Shown in pieces: positions 18,222 through 27,542 of a stretch of DNA of 64,000 nucleotides; position 1 is the first letter of the stretch; the number at the start of each line of letters is the position of its first letter. The position numbers and the translations under genes were made by a program. A model generated the notes under the pieces. That model saw only the letters and a list, made by a program, of their open reading frames with translations. It made no database searches and was not told where the DNA came from. Source of the DNA: Anatilimnocola aggregata (GTDB taxonomy: Bacteria; Planctomycetota; Planctomycetia; Pirellulales; Pirellulaceae); the NCBI RefSeq assembly GCF_007747655.1, contig NZ_CP036274.1, forward strand, positions 5,518,001-5,582,000. The letters are read 5' to 3'.

Positions 18222-19556
18222 TTAGATCCGGGGGACCTCCACCGAGCGAATCAGTTCCGTTAGCAGATCATCGATCTTCTGTCCTTCCACTTCTGCTTCG
18301 GCAGTCAGCACCACGCGATGCCGCAGTGCGGGAAGTGCGATTTGTACGACATCATCCGGCACCGCGTAATCTCGACCGGCAAATGCAGCCAAAGTGCGGG
18401 CAGCTTGAACTAACGACAATCCAGCCCGTGGCGATGCGCCCATGTGGAACTGAGGCCATTCGCGCGTTCGCCGTACGATCTTATTGATGTAGTCGATCAG
18501 CCGGGGGTCAATGCGAACCTTGGCATTATCCTGAATAGTCTGCAGGATCTCAGGTGGCGAAGTGATCGTCTGTAAATCATTCTTCAGGCGATCATTCAAG
18601 TCCAACTGCTGGCTGTGCATTTGCAGAATCTGAGCTTCCTGCTGTTCGAGCGGGTAGTCGACCACTAATTTGAACATGAAGCGATCGAGCTGAGCTTCGG
18701 GCAAATTGTAAGTTCCTTCGGATTCAATCGGATTCTGGGTGGCGAGCACCAAAAACGGTCGCTCGATTACGTGACTCGTACCATCGATGGTGACGCGATA
18801 CTCCTGCATGATTTCGAGCAAGGCCGCGTGGGTCTTGGCTGGAGCACGATTGATTTCGTCTGCCAGCAGGAACTGGGTAAAGACGGGCCCGGGACGAAAG
18901 CGGAACTCCTGAATCTTCATATCGAAAATTGGCGCGCCAGTGATATCCGAGGGCATCAAGTCCGCAGTGAATTGAATCCGCCCAAACTGGCAACCGAGTA
19001 CTTTCCCAAGCGTCCGCACAAACAGCGTCTTACCCAGTCCAGGCACGCTCTCGATCAAGACGTGCCCGCTCGAAAAGAGCGCGACCAAGGCTCCCAGGAC
19101 TAGTTCATCCTGTCCGACATACAACTTGCCAATTTCCTGCGTAATGCGGTCGAACAGCTTCTTGGTGGGGGTTTCTCTCCCTGGTTCTGCGCGCGGAGAC
19201 ATGTGAATGCCTGCCGCCGGTGCAGTATGCGGAGGCGTTGGTTGAGCGAATGGAGTGAGCGCTGGTGCCCCGCTGGCAGGAGGGGAAAATGTCGACAGCG
19301 GCGTGGCAGGGGGCGCATTCCAGGCAGCGGGTTGCATGGCGGGCGGTTGTGGCGCAAACGGAGTGACTGGCGGTGATGTGGGCTGCGCCGCAACCGTACT
19401 CGCCTCAGGAACCTGCACAACGCCATAGCATTGCGGGCAGGATGCTTTGCGCCCAGCCGCAGAGGCAGGAACTTTAAGCGAGCGGCCGCAGCCGCTGCAC
19501 GTGAATTCGATGGTACCAGCAGCGTTGGGATCGGATCCGGGTGGTAAAGAGCTCAT
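18222..19556 (-). CDS. MoxR-family AAA+ ATPase with N-terminal zinc ribbon
   Basis: The 444-residue protein starts with a four-Cys zinc ribbon (FTCSGCGRSLKVPASA, then CPQCYGVVQVPE). A Pro/Ala-rich linker of ~90 residues follows, then the MoxR AAA+ domain. The P-loop region is ESVPGLGKTLFVRTLG, Walker B is FLLADEINRAPAKTHAALLE, and the sensor segment is LATQNPIESEGTYNLPEAQ, all typical of MoxR. MoxR ATPases act with DUF58 and VWA proteins as chaperone-like remodelers. The zinc ribbon plus linker is an extension seen in planctomycete versions. The DUF58 gene follows after 13 bases. The upstream gap of 161 bases to the DUF4350 gene contains a GTGCCAGGCAC palindrome near 19672 and no gene. Confidence 0.93.
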   Translation of the reverse strand: MSSLPPGSDPNAAGTIEFTCSGCGRSLKVPASAAGRKASCPQCYGVVQVPEASTVAAQPTSPPVTPFAPQPPAMQPAAWNAPPATPLSTFSPPASGAPALTPFAQPTPPHTAPAAGIHMSPRAEPGRETPTKKLFDRITQEIGKLYVGQDELVLGALVALFSSGHVLIESVPGLGKTLFVRTLGKVLGCQFGRIQFTADLMPSDITGAPIFDMKIQEFRFRPGPVFTQFLLADEINRAPAKTHAALLEIMQEYRVTIDGTSHVIERPFLVLATQNPIESEGTYNLPEAQLDRFMFKLVVDYPLEQQEAQILQMHSQQLDLNDRLKNDLQTITSPPEILQTIQDNAKVRIDPRLIDYINKIVRRTREWPQFHMGASPRAGLSLVQAARTLAAFAGRDYAVPDDVVQIALPALRHRVVLTAEAEVEGQKIDDLLTELIRSVEVPRI

Positions 19557-19717
19557 GCGGTAATCAAGGATTGCGAAAGGAAGAAGTAGATCTACGAGGA
19601 GGTGTTCGCTGGCGGCTTCACGTGCTTGCCAAGCTTGCCGGAGTGGCTGAGCATGACTTTAGTCCAGCGAAGTGCCAGGCACCATGCACATGAGAAAGTT
19701 CCGCTGGTTTAATACCG

Positions 19718-20917
19718 TCACTTCTTATGAGCCTTTCCCGAGTCTCGTTTGCCATGTTGACGATATTGCTGCAGCCGGGCATAAGCATACGACTGGTCTT
19801 TGGTGCGCTGCATCAGTTTGCCGAGGGCCGTAATATGTTTGCCGAAGTCGGTGGGTGTATCGCCGATTAAACGGCGGGCGCGCCCAAAGATAGCCGATCT
19901 AGCCAGGCAATAGACCATGGCTAACATGACCAGATGAAACACAATGGCGTTCATCGGAAATGGCCACTCGGAATTCACTTTCGCCAAGTGGCGATGTTCG
20001 ACGCGCGGGCCACCCTCGCCACTTTCCAAAAAGGCGACATCACCAAGTGGATCACTTTCGGCAATTAGTCGACCCGCGAGCTTGCGGTGCTCATGGTTGA
20101 TCAGCGGATAATTCAAGAGCGTGCTGCCATTGGCAACGACGATAATCTGACCGCCGCCGAAAGCGTTGCCAGAAACGCGGGCGATAATGACATCCCCGTC
20201 GCTCTCCAACAGCGGCTCGAACGTTTCAGGGGGAGTGCCCTGATTGCTGGTGACATCTTTTTCGGTTGGTTCAACCAGTTGGCTGGCGATACGGATGTCG
20301 GCCTTCAAAGGATCAATTCCCTCGGCCCACTCACCCTGTAAGGCGGTGACTTTTCGCGGCGGACCATCTCGCAAAACAAACCAGCCCCCAAACTTGTCCT
20401 TGGGCAACATTGCCCGCTGGGTTGCAAAACGAGATTTGGCATCGGCCAATTTGCGCCGGATTTCGACAGCCTGATCGGCTGGAGCTTGAGGCTGAATCTG
20501 CGACCAATAGGCGGTTGCGGCATCGTAGTCCCGCCCCACATAGATGAGCGTGCGGCCACTCGACTCAGCCAGCCAGTTCTCGATGAATTGCCGCTGCTCG
20601 AGCGTGGGAACGCCAAAGTCGTCGGGAAACCAGACAATGGTCTGATACTTCCTTAATCTGGGAGAAAGCTTGTCGAGCGAAGTTACCGAGTGGCCTGCGT
20701 TGCGAAACATTTCTGAAAACGCCAAGGTCCCATTAACGCTGGCCCGGTTCTCGTTGCCCAATCGCTGTCCATAGCCAGTTTGCAATTGTTCGGACCCGCG
20801 CATGAGCCAAACGACCAAGAACACCAGGAGCACGAGACCGCCGAGAATTGCTGGCAGCGTGTACGGACTCCCCTCAGGTTTTTCGGTCGCGGAGCGATAG
20901 GTGCGCGCGGTGCTCAT
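19718..20917 (-). CDS. DUF4350 domain-containing membrane protein
   Basis: The 399 residues include an N-terminal membrane anchor (LGGLVLLVFLVVWLM, about 28-42) and a soluble domain with the DUF4350 pattern (LAFSEMFRNAGHSVTSLDKL, TIVWFPDDFGVPTLEQRQFI, LIYVGRDYD). A second membrane span lies near the C-terminus (NAIVFHLVMLAMVYCLARSA), followed by a basic cytoplasmic tail. DUF4350 proteins occur almost only in this kind of cluster and have no proven function. The start overlaps the DUF4129 stop by four bases (20914-20917), pointing to coupled translation and a shared complex in the membrane. Confidence 0.85.
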   Translation of the reverse strand: MSTARTYRSATEKPEGSPYTLPAILGGLVLLVFLVVWLMRGSEQLQTGYGQRLGNENRASVNGTLAFSEMFRNAGHSVTSLDKLSPRLRKYQTIVWFPDDFGVPTLEQRQFIENWLAESSGRTLIYVGRDYDAATAYWSQIQPQAPADQAVEIRRKLADAKSRFATQRAMLPKDKFGGWFVLRDGPPRKVTALQGEWAEGIDPLKADIRIASQLVEPTEKDVTSNQGTPPETFEPLLESDGDVIIARVSGNAFGGGQIIVVANGSTLLNYPLINHEHRKLAGRLIAESDPLGDVAFLESGEGGPRVEHRHLAKVNSEWPFPMNAIVFHLVMLAMVYCLARSAIFGRARRLIGDTPTDFGKHITALGKLMQRTKDQSYAYARLQQYRQHGKRDSGKAHKK

Positions 20918-21717
20918 GCGGCGGCTAGCTCCACTTGTTCAAGTTGGTGGTGGAAGTTGTCTAGTTGAAACCAGCTTTCTTCAAACCCCGCGCGGCTTAA
21001 TTCATGGTGTCCAAAAAACACATCTTCGAACGAAATCATCGTCCCCTGCAGAATCTGCTTAAGCCCCTCACGTGAACGCGCTTCACGCAGATATTGGCGA
21101 TTCGTTTTTCCCTTTGCCAGGCGAATGAAGTGGCGCTTATCGAGTGCCACGAGCTCGTAGCTGAACAAGTAGATGATTGCTTCTGAATATTGCCCCGCTT
21201 CATACAATCGCCGAGCTTCGGAAAGGAAATCTCCGGTGGGGCGCTTAAGCTGAAAGGGCAGGTCTTCAACTCGGTCGACGTCGCTCGAAGTATCGACAAA
21301 TTTGGCGCCCTGCGTTTGTGTTTGCTCGCCTTGCAAGAACGTTTTCGTCAGCAGAATCGCCACAGCTACGATCAACAACGTGAGGACGGTCAGGCCTGCC
21401 ACTTGAAAGAATGAAGCAAACGAACTGCTCCTGCCGCCACCACCTCGCACTGGCGCAGTCGTGCCGGTTGTGGACGCCCATTTTGAATCGTTGTCTGCGT
21501 CTGCCGCGGTCTTCTTCTCCTGCACATCAATCCGCCGAACTTCATCCTTTTTCGCATCATAAAACGGAAAGTATGTCCTGCCGTTCAAGGCATCCCGACC
21601 GCTCTCAATTGCCTCGACATCGCTGGGGGCAATTTGTTCGTCGGCGCAGGCCGGCCACCGACTGCTTGTCGTGAGCAGGAGAAATCCAAACGTCAGGTAG
21701 CAAAACGCTCTCGTCAC
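20914..21717 (-). CDS. DUF4129 domain-containing protein
   Basis: The 267-residue protein has a signal segment (FCYLTFGFLLLTTSSRW), an extracytoplasmic stretch of about 80 residues, one membrane span (VAGLTVLTLLIVAVAILLTK), and a cytoplasmic domain. The cytoplasmic domain carries the DUF4129 pattern (EARRLYEAGQYSEAIIYLFS, FVFFGHHELSRAGFE). DUF4129 proteins are partners in MoxR/DUF58 clusters. The gene is coupled to DUF4350 by a four-base overlap and sits 20 bases downstream of the next membrane-protein gene. The whole block therefore looks like one transcription unit. Confidence 0.85.
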   Translation of the reverse strand: MTRAFCYLTFGFLLLTTSSRWPACADEQIAPSDVEAIESGRDALNGRTYFPFYDAKKDEVRRIDVQEKKTAADADNDSKWASTTGTTAPVRGGGGRSSSFASFFQVAGLTVLTLLIVAVAILLTKTFLQGEQTQTQGAKFVDTSSDVDRVEDLPFQLKRPTGDFLSEARRLYEAGQYSEAIIYLFSYELVALDKRHFIRLAKGKTNRQYLREARSREGLKQILQGTMISFEDVFFGHHELSRAGFEESWFQLDNFHHQLEQVELAAA

Positions 21718-21737
21718 CGCGAATCAGTCCAATCGTG

Positions 21738-22628
21738 TTATAGCGGGTTTGGTTTCAAGCGCAGGGCTTCTGCCTTCATCAACAACTCCACTTCCCACCC
21801 TTCGTGCCGAATGCGCAAGTCGAGGTAATCCAGAAAGCGGACCAGTGAAATCAAGCTGACGACCGTCCAGAGGACAGCAGGATACCAAATGTAAACCAGG
21901 AGCCAGTTCAGCTCCGAATTCGAGAATAGAACCGACTGAAGAGTCAGCGTGCTGACGCCGATCATGGCAACCAAAGCCAGCGAGATCAACAGGGTGCCGA
22001 GCCAGCGAACGAACAGGTCGCTGCCATACGGGCCATGCAGGTGCGCACTTCGTTTGCCAATCGTCAGCACTTGAGGATTGTTGGAGCGGAGCGGGTTCTT
22101 TTCGAGCAGGATAATCTCGTTGATGTAAGGGCGAAAAGCGCGCACGGCAGTCGCCAACGGTAGCAGCAAGAACGGAATCACAAACGCCTCGATGGGCCAA
22201 TTCGGTTCGATCCGATCCATCATGGCCGCTAGTAGCCAGACAGGCAACACGCACCTGAGCAGGCACTGCGCTATGAAGAGCGACGGGAATTGTCGCAGCG
22301 TATCCCAGAAGACTTGCTTAATGGTCGGCTTTTCCATGAAGACCGCCGGCCCCATGTAGCCGACGACAAATATCGAAGCCAGTGGTGCTTCGAAATAGAT
22401 GAACACAGCCATTGTCCAGAAATAGCGAGCCGGCCATTCCTCGACGAAATCCATATCGGCAGCCATCCAGCCAAGCAGCAACGCGTTGAGGATTGCCAGC
22501 GGGACTATCGCCAAGAGCGAGCAAATGAGCCACGGCTTCCAAAATTCGCGCAAGACGCGAAAGGACAAGTCGACGGTCTCCAGCAGATTCCGCTCGCGGA
22601 TCGAAATGCGGGTGTTATCGAGTTGCAC
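21738..22628 (-). CDS. Hypothetical polytopic membrane protein of the MoxR/DUF58 cluster
   Basis: About 296 residues with five or six membrane spans (for example WLICSLLAIVPLAILNALLL, YFWTMAVFIYFEAPLASIFV, LLISLALVAMIGVSTLTLQS). I recognise no named domain, but a protein of this shape sits at this place in planctomycete copies of the cluster. The frame is open to an ATG at 22682, which would overlap the SpoIIM gene by 68 bases. I prefer the GTG at 22628, which has GGAG nine bases upstream and only a 14-base overlap. It is probably part of the same membrane complex as DUF4129/DUF4350; no activity can be assigned. Confidence 0.7.
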   Translation of the reverse strand: MQLDNTRISIRERNLLETVDLSFRVLREFWKPWLICSLLAIVPLAILNALLLGWMAADMDFVEEWPARYFWTMAVFIYFEAPLASIFVVGYMGPAVFMEKPTIKQVFWDTLRQFPSLFIAQCLLRCVLPVWLLAAMMDRIEPNWPIEAFVIPFLLLPLATAVRAFRPYINEIILLEKNPLRSNNPQVLTIGKRSAHLHGPYGSDLFVRWLGTLLISLALVAMIGVSTLTLQSVLFSNSELNWLLVYIWYPAVLWTVVSLISLVRFLDYLDLRIRHEGWEVELLMKAEALRLKPNPL

Positions 22629-23598
22629 CGAGCAGGCTCCGCGGAAATCCAAGCACGATGAAGTAAAACGCGAGGGCCGCACTCGAAATGATCGCTACTG
22701 CCGCCTTGATCCAATAAGGGGCGGCCGAGGGAGATAAGAATCCCTCGATAAACGCAGCCAGGCCAAACATAATCATCGCCGCACACATGACGGGCATCAT
22801 TTCGGTTCCCGTCTGCTGCAACGAAGCACCACGTGTCAACTGTCCGGGCATGATCCAAGCCAATCCCAGCCGCAGTCCGGCACCGGCGGATAGGACGATG
22901 GCAGTCAGTTCGAACGGGCCGTGAGCAGTCACGAAATGAAAGAAGTTCGCCCCTTCGGGCACATCGGGACGAGCCATGTAGCCGAAAGCGGCGCCGAGCA
23001 AGAGTGCATTTCTGATCGTGACGTATAAACCGGGAACCACCAACAGGCCCCAGACAAAACACTGCAGGCCAATTCCCGTATTATGCCGAATGTAAAAGGC
23101 CGCCATAATCAGATTCATATCCCCGTCGCGGCCTGAACCATCAATGGGGTTTTTGAAGCTGCTTTCCATTTGCTCGATCATCTCGGCCTTCATCATCTGC
23201 TCGGCATAGTCGGGCCAGGTTGTTTTGGAATAGGCCAGCCAGGCACTGAGAATGAAGAAGCCCCAGAAGAGACAAAACATCAACTGCACGCAGCGATCGT
23301 TGAAGATGCGTTGAGGCACATCTTCGAGCAGCATTTTGCTCCAGGCAGCAAAGTCGAGCCGCTTGCTGCGATATAGTTGATTGTGAGCTCGACCCACAAT
23401 ATTGTGCAGGTACTGCACGGTGTTTTCGGGTAGTTGATAGGAATTCGAAAGTGCCAGGTCAGCACAGGCAGCGCGATAAAGGGCCGAAAATCGCGACAGT
23501 TCCGAGGTATTGAGCGAACCCAAGCTGCTTCGCGCGCAGTAGCGTTCCAGCTCCTGCCAGTTCTTGCGGCGGCGCTCGAGTAGTTCAACGACTTTCAT
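22615..23598 (-). CDS. Stage II sporulation protein M (SpoIIM/DUF95) family membrane protein
   Basis: The 327 residues start with a soluble helical part (LERRRKNWQELERYCARSSL) that fits the SpoIIM/DUF95 family. Several membrane spans follow, with the conserved pattern NTGIGLQCFVWGLLVVPGLY and ARPDVPEGANFFHFVTAHGPFE-type loops. In sporulating bacteria SpoIIM works in engulfment; planctomycetes do not sporulate that way, and here the family is a fixed partner of RDD, DUF4129 and MoxR genes. The start is 45 bases downstream of the RDD stop. The role in this context is unknown. Confidence 0.85.
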   Translation of the reverse strand: MKVVELLERRRKNWQELERYCARSSLGSLNTSELSRFSALYRAACADLALSNSYQLPENTVQYLHNIVGRAHNQLYRSKRLDFAAWSKMLLEDVPQRIFNDRCVQLMFCLFWGFFILSAWLAYSKTTWPDYAEQMMKAEMIEQMESSFKNPIDGSGRDGDMNLIMAAFYIRHNTGIGLQCFVWGLLVVPGLYVTIRNALLLGAAFGYMARPDVPEGANFFHFVTAHGPFELTAIVLSAGAGLRLGLAWIMPGQLTRGASLQQTGTEMMPVMCAAMIMFGLAAFIEGFLSPSAAPYWIKAAVAIISSAALAFYFIVLGFPRSLLGATR

Positions 23599-23643
23599 GC
23601 CAGAGGCTTTCGTACGGGGGCGAGTGTTCGGCTACTCTCAAAA

Positions 23644-24564
23644 TTACATCTTCAGCTTCGCCACTTCATCGACTGGAATGCCTACCATTTGCTCTTGCGG
23701 CAGCGGCGGCATCTTTACTTGGATCTGGAATAGATTGTTACCGACTTGCTGAAACGGATTGTTTTGAACGGCAGCCGCTTTCGCTTCGGCCAGGCGCTGT
23801 TCGTCTTGATGCCGATCGGCAATGAACGTGCGGTAATAGAGCGAGCAGAGGAGCAGGTCGTAGCTGGTATCTGCCGGCAGGCCAAATTGCTGCAACAGGG
23901 GTTCGCCCAAGTGCTTGGCCACTTCCCGTCGCCGCAGGGGAGAGAAGAAGCGACGCCGCTCAACATAGGTCGCCAATGCTCGCGCAAGTTGACGAGAAAC
24001 TACGAAGTTGGGCGGCAAATAGCCGGCTAGTTGAATCGCGCGGTGGTCTTCCAACTTCGCAACCCCCGTAAGCCAGGAATTCTGTTCGACGACGACGATG
24101 GTTCCCGCCACCAGGTCCCCTAGCCGCTGGCTTCGGTCGTTGAGTGTCATCACGACAGGGCCGATCAGAGGCATCATCGGAAACAAATCGGCACCGCGGA
24201 ACAAGTTCCGCATGATCGATTGCATGCCATTGATGGGCTGACCTTCGGTCGTCAGCACGCGAAGTCCGGTCAACCGTTTTCCGGGTGTCTGGCCATTCAT
24301 GTAGACCTCGAAGAGGCCCATGTAGAACCATTGCACCACAAACGACATGATGAGAAAGATGGCGATCGTCAGCCCGAAGCTAACAATGGCGAGCGTCATC
24401 ATCAGCACGATCATAAAGACGATCAGACCGGTGCCCATAATCGCAAAGTCGACGAGCAAGGCAGGCAGACGGCGGAATGGTCCCGCCAGACGATACTCGA
24501 ACGCAATATTCTCCGGTGTGACCACCCGGATGATGGAATCGATCTGCTCGCGACGCTGTGCCAT
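23644..24564 (-). CDS. RDD-family membrane protein
   Basis: The 306-residue protein opens with the RDD pattern (AFEYRLAGPFRRLPALLVDF, where R and D are the signature residues). Three hydrophobic segments follow (MGTGLIVFMIVLMMTLAIV, FLIMSFVVQWFYMGLFEV), then QTPGKRLTGLRVLTTEGQPI, the most conserved RDD stretch. The C-terminal ~130 residues are soluble and charged. RDD proteins may act in transport, but their activity is not settled. This is the first gene of the cluster that runs down to DUF58, and dxs lies just upstream on the same strand (52-base gap). Confidence 0.85.
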   Translation of the reverse strand: MAQRREQIDSIIRVVTPENIAFEYRLAGPFRRLPALLVDFAIMGTGLIVFMIVLMMTLAIVSFGLTIAIFLIMSFVVQWFYMGLFEVYMNGQTPGKRLTGLRVLTTEGQPINGMQSIMRNLFRGADLFPMMPLIGPVVMTLNDRSQRLGDLVAGTIVVVEQNSWLTGVAKLEDHRAIQLAGYLPPNFVVSRQLARALATYVERRRFFSPLRRREVAKHLGEPLLQQFGLPADTSYDLLLCSLYYRTFIADRHQDEQRLAEAKAAAVQNNPFQQVGNNLFQIQVKMPPLPQEQMVGIPVDEVAKLKM

Positions 24565-24616
24565 AGAGCCTGTATTATTCGCTTGCGAGCGGTCAGCCGC
24601 AAGTTGGCCGCGTCGA

Positions 24617-26527
24617 TTAGGAATTCGCCTGCATGCTGGAAGAGGATTGGCAACGCTCGGTCATGGCACGGCACGCACTGATGATACCCAACTGGTCGAG
24701 TCCTAAATCGGCGAGCAACTCCGCGCGCTCGGCATGCTCGACGAACCGATCGGGAATGCCAAGCCGCTTGATGCGGCTGCAATCGAGGCCGAGGTCGGAG
24801 GCAGCTTCGAGCACCGCGCTGCCGAAGCCACCCATCAAGCAGCCTTCTTCGACGGTGATGAGGAAGGGGCATTCGCGGAGAGCCCGTTCGAGCAGTTCTC
24901 GATCCATGGGCTTGATGAAGCGGGCATTCACGACGCCGATATCCAGGCCATCTTGCCGCATTCGATCCGCAGCCCGCACGCACTCGGTGACCAGGGTGCC
25001 GCAGGCGAGAATCAAACCATCGCGGCCCCAGCGCAGGACTTCACTGCGGCCGAGTTCGATGGGGGAGCGCTCGCCGGGCAATGTTTCGGCGTTGGCCTTG
25101 GGATAGCGAACGGAAGTAGGAGCGTCGAGCGACAACGCAAAGTCGATCATCCGCTGGGCGTCGTACGTATCGCCCGGGGCCATGCAAACGATGTTCGGGA
25201 ACACGCGCATGTAAGCGATGTCGTAGGAACCGTGATGCGTCGGGCCATCGGGCCCCGTAAGCCCCGCACGGTCGAGCGTGAACATGACCGGCAAGTTCTG
25301 CAGGGCCACTTCTTGAAAGATCTGGTCGTAGCTGCGTTGCAGGAACGTGCTGTAGATATCGACGATTGGCCGCATTCCAGTCTTGGCTTGTCCGCCGGCG
25401 AAGGCGACCGCATGCGATTCGCAAATGCCGGTATCGAAGAAGCGCGTGGGGAACTCTTCGCGCACTTTTTCGAGCTTGTTTCCCTGGCACATGGCGGCTG
25501 TGAGCACCGTGACGCGACTGTCCCGCCGCATGGCGTTGCCGATCGCTTCGCTAATGAGATTGGTATAAGCGGGTGAGCCACCCGACTTCTTCGGCACCGC
25601 GCAGCCGTGATCGTCTTCGAACGCTGGCGGTGTGTGAAAGAATACAGGATCGGCCGCTGCAGGCTGATAGCCGTGGCCTTTCTCGGTGACAACGTGCAGC
25701 AAGATCGGACCCTTCAGATCCTTGACCATCTGCAGATATTTCTTGAGGACCACAATGTTGTGGCCGTCGATCGGGCCGAGATAGCGGAAGCCGAGATCCT
25801 CGAACATCATGCCGCCGTGCAGGCCAGCCTTCACAGCTTCTTTCATCTGCGCGAGGAAGCGTTCGACCGGATCGCCCAGCAACGGAACCTTGTTCAGTGC
25901 CTTCACCACTTCGGACTTGAGTCCGGCATAGAAGGGCGTCGTGCGGAGGCGGTCCATGTAGCTGGCCATGCCACCGACACGCGGACAGATCGACATTTTG
26001 TTGTCGTTGAGGATGACGAGCGTGTCGCTCTTCAGCCCACCCGCATTATTGAGCGCTTCGAAAACGATGCCCGAAGGAAACGCGCCGTCGCCAATCACCG
26101 CCACCGCGCGACGATCGCCTTCACCGCGCAGATCGTCACCACTCTTCAAGCCGACAACTGTCGATACGCTAGAGCCGGCATGGCCGGTCATGAACAGGTC
26201 GTAGTCACTTTCGTGCGGGTTGGGATAACCCATCAGCCCCCCCTTGGTGCGGATGGTGCTGAATTCGTGATAGCGGCCGGTCACGAGCTTGTGCGGATAG
26301 ATTTGATGCCCAGTGTCCCAGATGAGCCGATCGCGGCGGAAGTCGAAAACGCTATGCAGGGCCAGGGTCAGTTCGACCACGCCCAGGTTCGAGGCGAAAT
26401 GCGCCGTCCGCGTGCTGAGCAAGTTGCAAAGGACGTCTCGAATCTCGGCTGCGAGCGTAGTGAGCTCCCCGACCGACATTTTGTGTAGGTCATGAGCCGA
26501 CTCAATCTTAGAAAGCAACTGATGCAT
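24617..26527 (-). CDS. dxs: 1-deoxy-D-xylulose-5-phosphate synthase
   Basis: This thiamine-diphosphate enzyme condenses pyruvate and glyceraldehyde 3-phosphate into DXP, the first step of the MEP isoprenoid pathway. The 636 residues are a normal length. The TPP-binding GDGAFPSGIVFEALNNAG motif (about 145-162), the catalytic region DGPTHHGSYDIAYMRVFPN, and the C-terminal transketolase domain (EEGCLMGGFGSAVLEAASD) are all present. The gene follows ispA by only six bases, so the two isoprenoid genes are co-transcribed. No Shine-Dalgarno stands before the ATG, which suggests coupling to ispA. Confidence 0.96.
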   Translation of the reverse strand: MHQLLSKIESAHDLHKMSVGELTTLAAEIRDVLCNLLSTRTAHFASNLGVVELTLALHSVFDFRRDRLIWDTGHQIYPHKLVTGRYHEFSTIRTKGGLMGYPNPHESDYDLFMTGHAGSSVSTVVGLKSGDDLRGEGDRRAVAVIGDGAFPSGIVFEALNNAGGLKSDTLVILNDNKMSICPRVGGMASYMDRLRTTPFYAGLKSEVVKALNKVPLLGDPVERFLAQMKEAVKAGLHGGMMFEDLGFRYLGPIDGHNIVVLKKYLQMVKDLKGPILLHVVTEKGHGYQPAAADPVFFHTPPAFEDDHGCAVPKKSGGSPAYTNLISEAIGNAMRRDSRVTVLTAAMCQGNKLEKVREEFPTRFFDTGICESHAVAFAGGQAKTGMRPIVDIYSTFLQRSYDQIFQEVALQNLPVMFTLDRAGLTGPDGPTHHGSYDIAYMRVFPNIVCMAPGDTYDAQRMIDFALSLDAPTSVRYPKANAETLPGERSPIELGRSEVLRWGRDGLILACGTLVTECVRAADRMRQDGLDIGVVNARFIKPMDRELLERALRECPFLITVEEGCLMGGFGSAVLEAASDLGLDCSRIKRLGIPDRFVEHAERAELLADLGLDQLGIISACRAMTERCQSSSSMQANS

Positions 26528-26533
26528 GGCTGA

Positions 26534-27433
26534 TTAATGATTCCTTTCTAACACGTAGCGGGCCAGCGCTTCCAGGTGCGCCGCTCGCGGAGCGAAGACC
26601 GCCACTGCCTGCCGAGCCTGAGCAATCAAGCTTGTCGCTCGCTCCCGGCTAGCATCCTCGCCGATCAATCCGGGATAGGTCAACTTCCCGGCGTCTGAAT
26701 CTTTGCGAGTCTTCTTACCCATCTTGCTCTCATCCCCTTGCAAGTCCAAGAGGTCATCCACAATTTGAAACGCTAATCCCAGGCATTGCCCGTACTTATC
26801 CAGGCTCTGTAATTGTTCGGTATTCACGCCGGCAATCAAGCCGCCCAGCCGCAGCGAGACCTCAATCATGGCTCCCGTTTTGCGCCGATGGATCCGCTCC
26901 AATCCCGCCAAATTCTGGGCCAGATGCTCGGGATGCAGGTCATCCTGCTGTCCGCCGACCAGGTTTCCCGCTCCCGCGGCCACCGCCAATTCCAAAACGC
27001 AACGGGCGGCAACTGCCGGAGGCTGAATGTCCTTCGCGATCAGTTCAAACGCCTGGGCGAGCAACGCGTCGCCAGCCAAAATGGCCGTCGCCTCCCCATA
27101 CGCCACGTGACAGGTCGGCAGACCGCGACGAAGCTCGTCGTTGTCCATCGCCGGCAAGTCGTCATGAATCAGGGAATAGGTGTGAATGAACTCAACCGCA
27201 CAAGCGGCGGGCAGAGCCGCCTCAGCATCATAACCGCAAGCCTCGCAAGCCATTAACACCAATAGTGGGCGCAATCGTTTGGCCGGAGCGAGCAGGCTAT
27301 GGCGAATGGCCGCCGCCAAGTGAGACGGGCAATCGTCACCGTAAGTCGTGTAGTCACTTAACTTCTGCTCGACGCGCTGCCGCCAAACTTGGCAATAGGC
27401 AGCGAACTCGTCGGCAGATCCAGCAGCGGACAT
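26534..27433 (-). CDS. ispA: Polyprenyl synthetase (farnesyl/geranylgeranyl diphosphate synthase type)
   Basis: This cytoplasmic enzyme chains isopentenyl diphosphate units into a C15-C20 prenyl diphosphate. The 299 residues contain the first Asp-rich motif (SLIHDDLPAMDNDELRRG) and the second (FQIVDDLLDLQGDESKMGKK), with the GKKTRKDSDAGKLTYPGLIG segment typical of the IspA group. Upstream residues LRPLLVLMACEACG fit the family's substrate-binding helix. It is the first gene of the ispA-dxs pair. Product length cannot be set firmly from sequence, so ispA is the family-level name. Confidence 0.9.
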   Translation of the reverse strand: MSAAGSADEFAAYCQVWRQRVEQKLSDYTTYGDDCPSHLAAAIRHSLLAPAKRLRPLLVLMACEACGYDAEAALPAACAVEFIHTYSLIHDDLPAMDNDELRRGLPTCHVAYGEATAILAGDALLAQAFELIAKDIQPPAVAARCVLELAVAAGAGNLVGGQQDDLHPEHLAQNLAGLERIHRRKTGAMIEVSLRLGGLIAGVNTEQLQSLDKYGQCLGLAFQIVDDLLDLQGDESKMGKKTRKDSDAGKLTYPGLIGEDASRERATSLIAQARQAVAVFAPRAAHLEALARYVLERNH

Positions 27434-27542
27434 AGCGGGCGGGTTAATTCAGGGGTGAGGTAGTGGTGGGTTTATCTTAACCGAAATGTTACGAGTTGTG
27501 GCTGGGGTCGGGCGCGACAGCGGCTGCTACAAAACGGGATGC

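Noticed and set aside
24734-26488. Two long plus-strand frames opposite dxs
   Set aside because: They are antisense shadows of a well-conserved gene with no motifs of their own.
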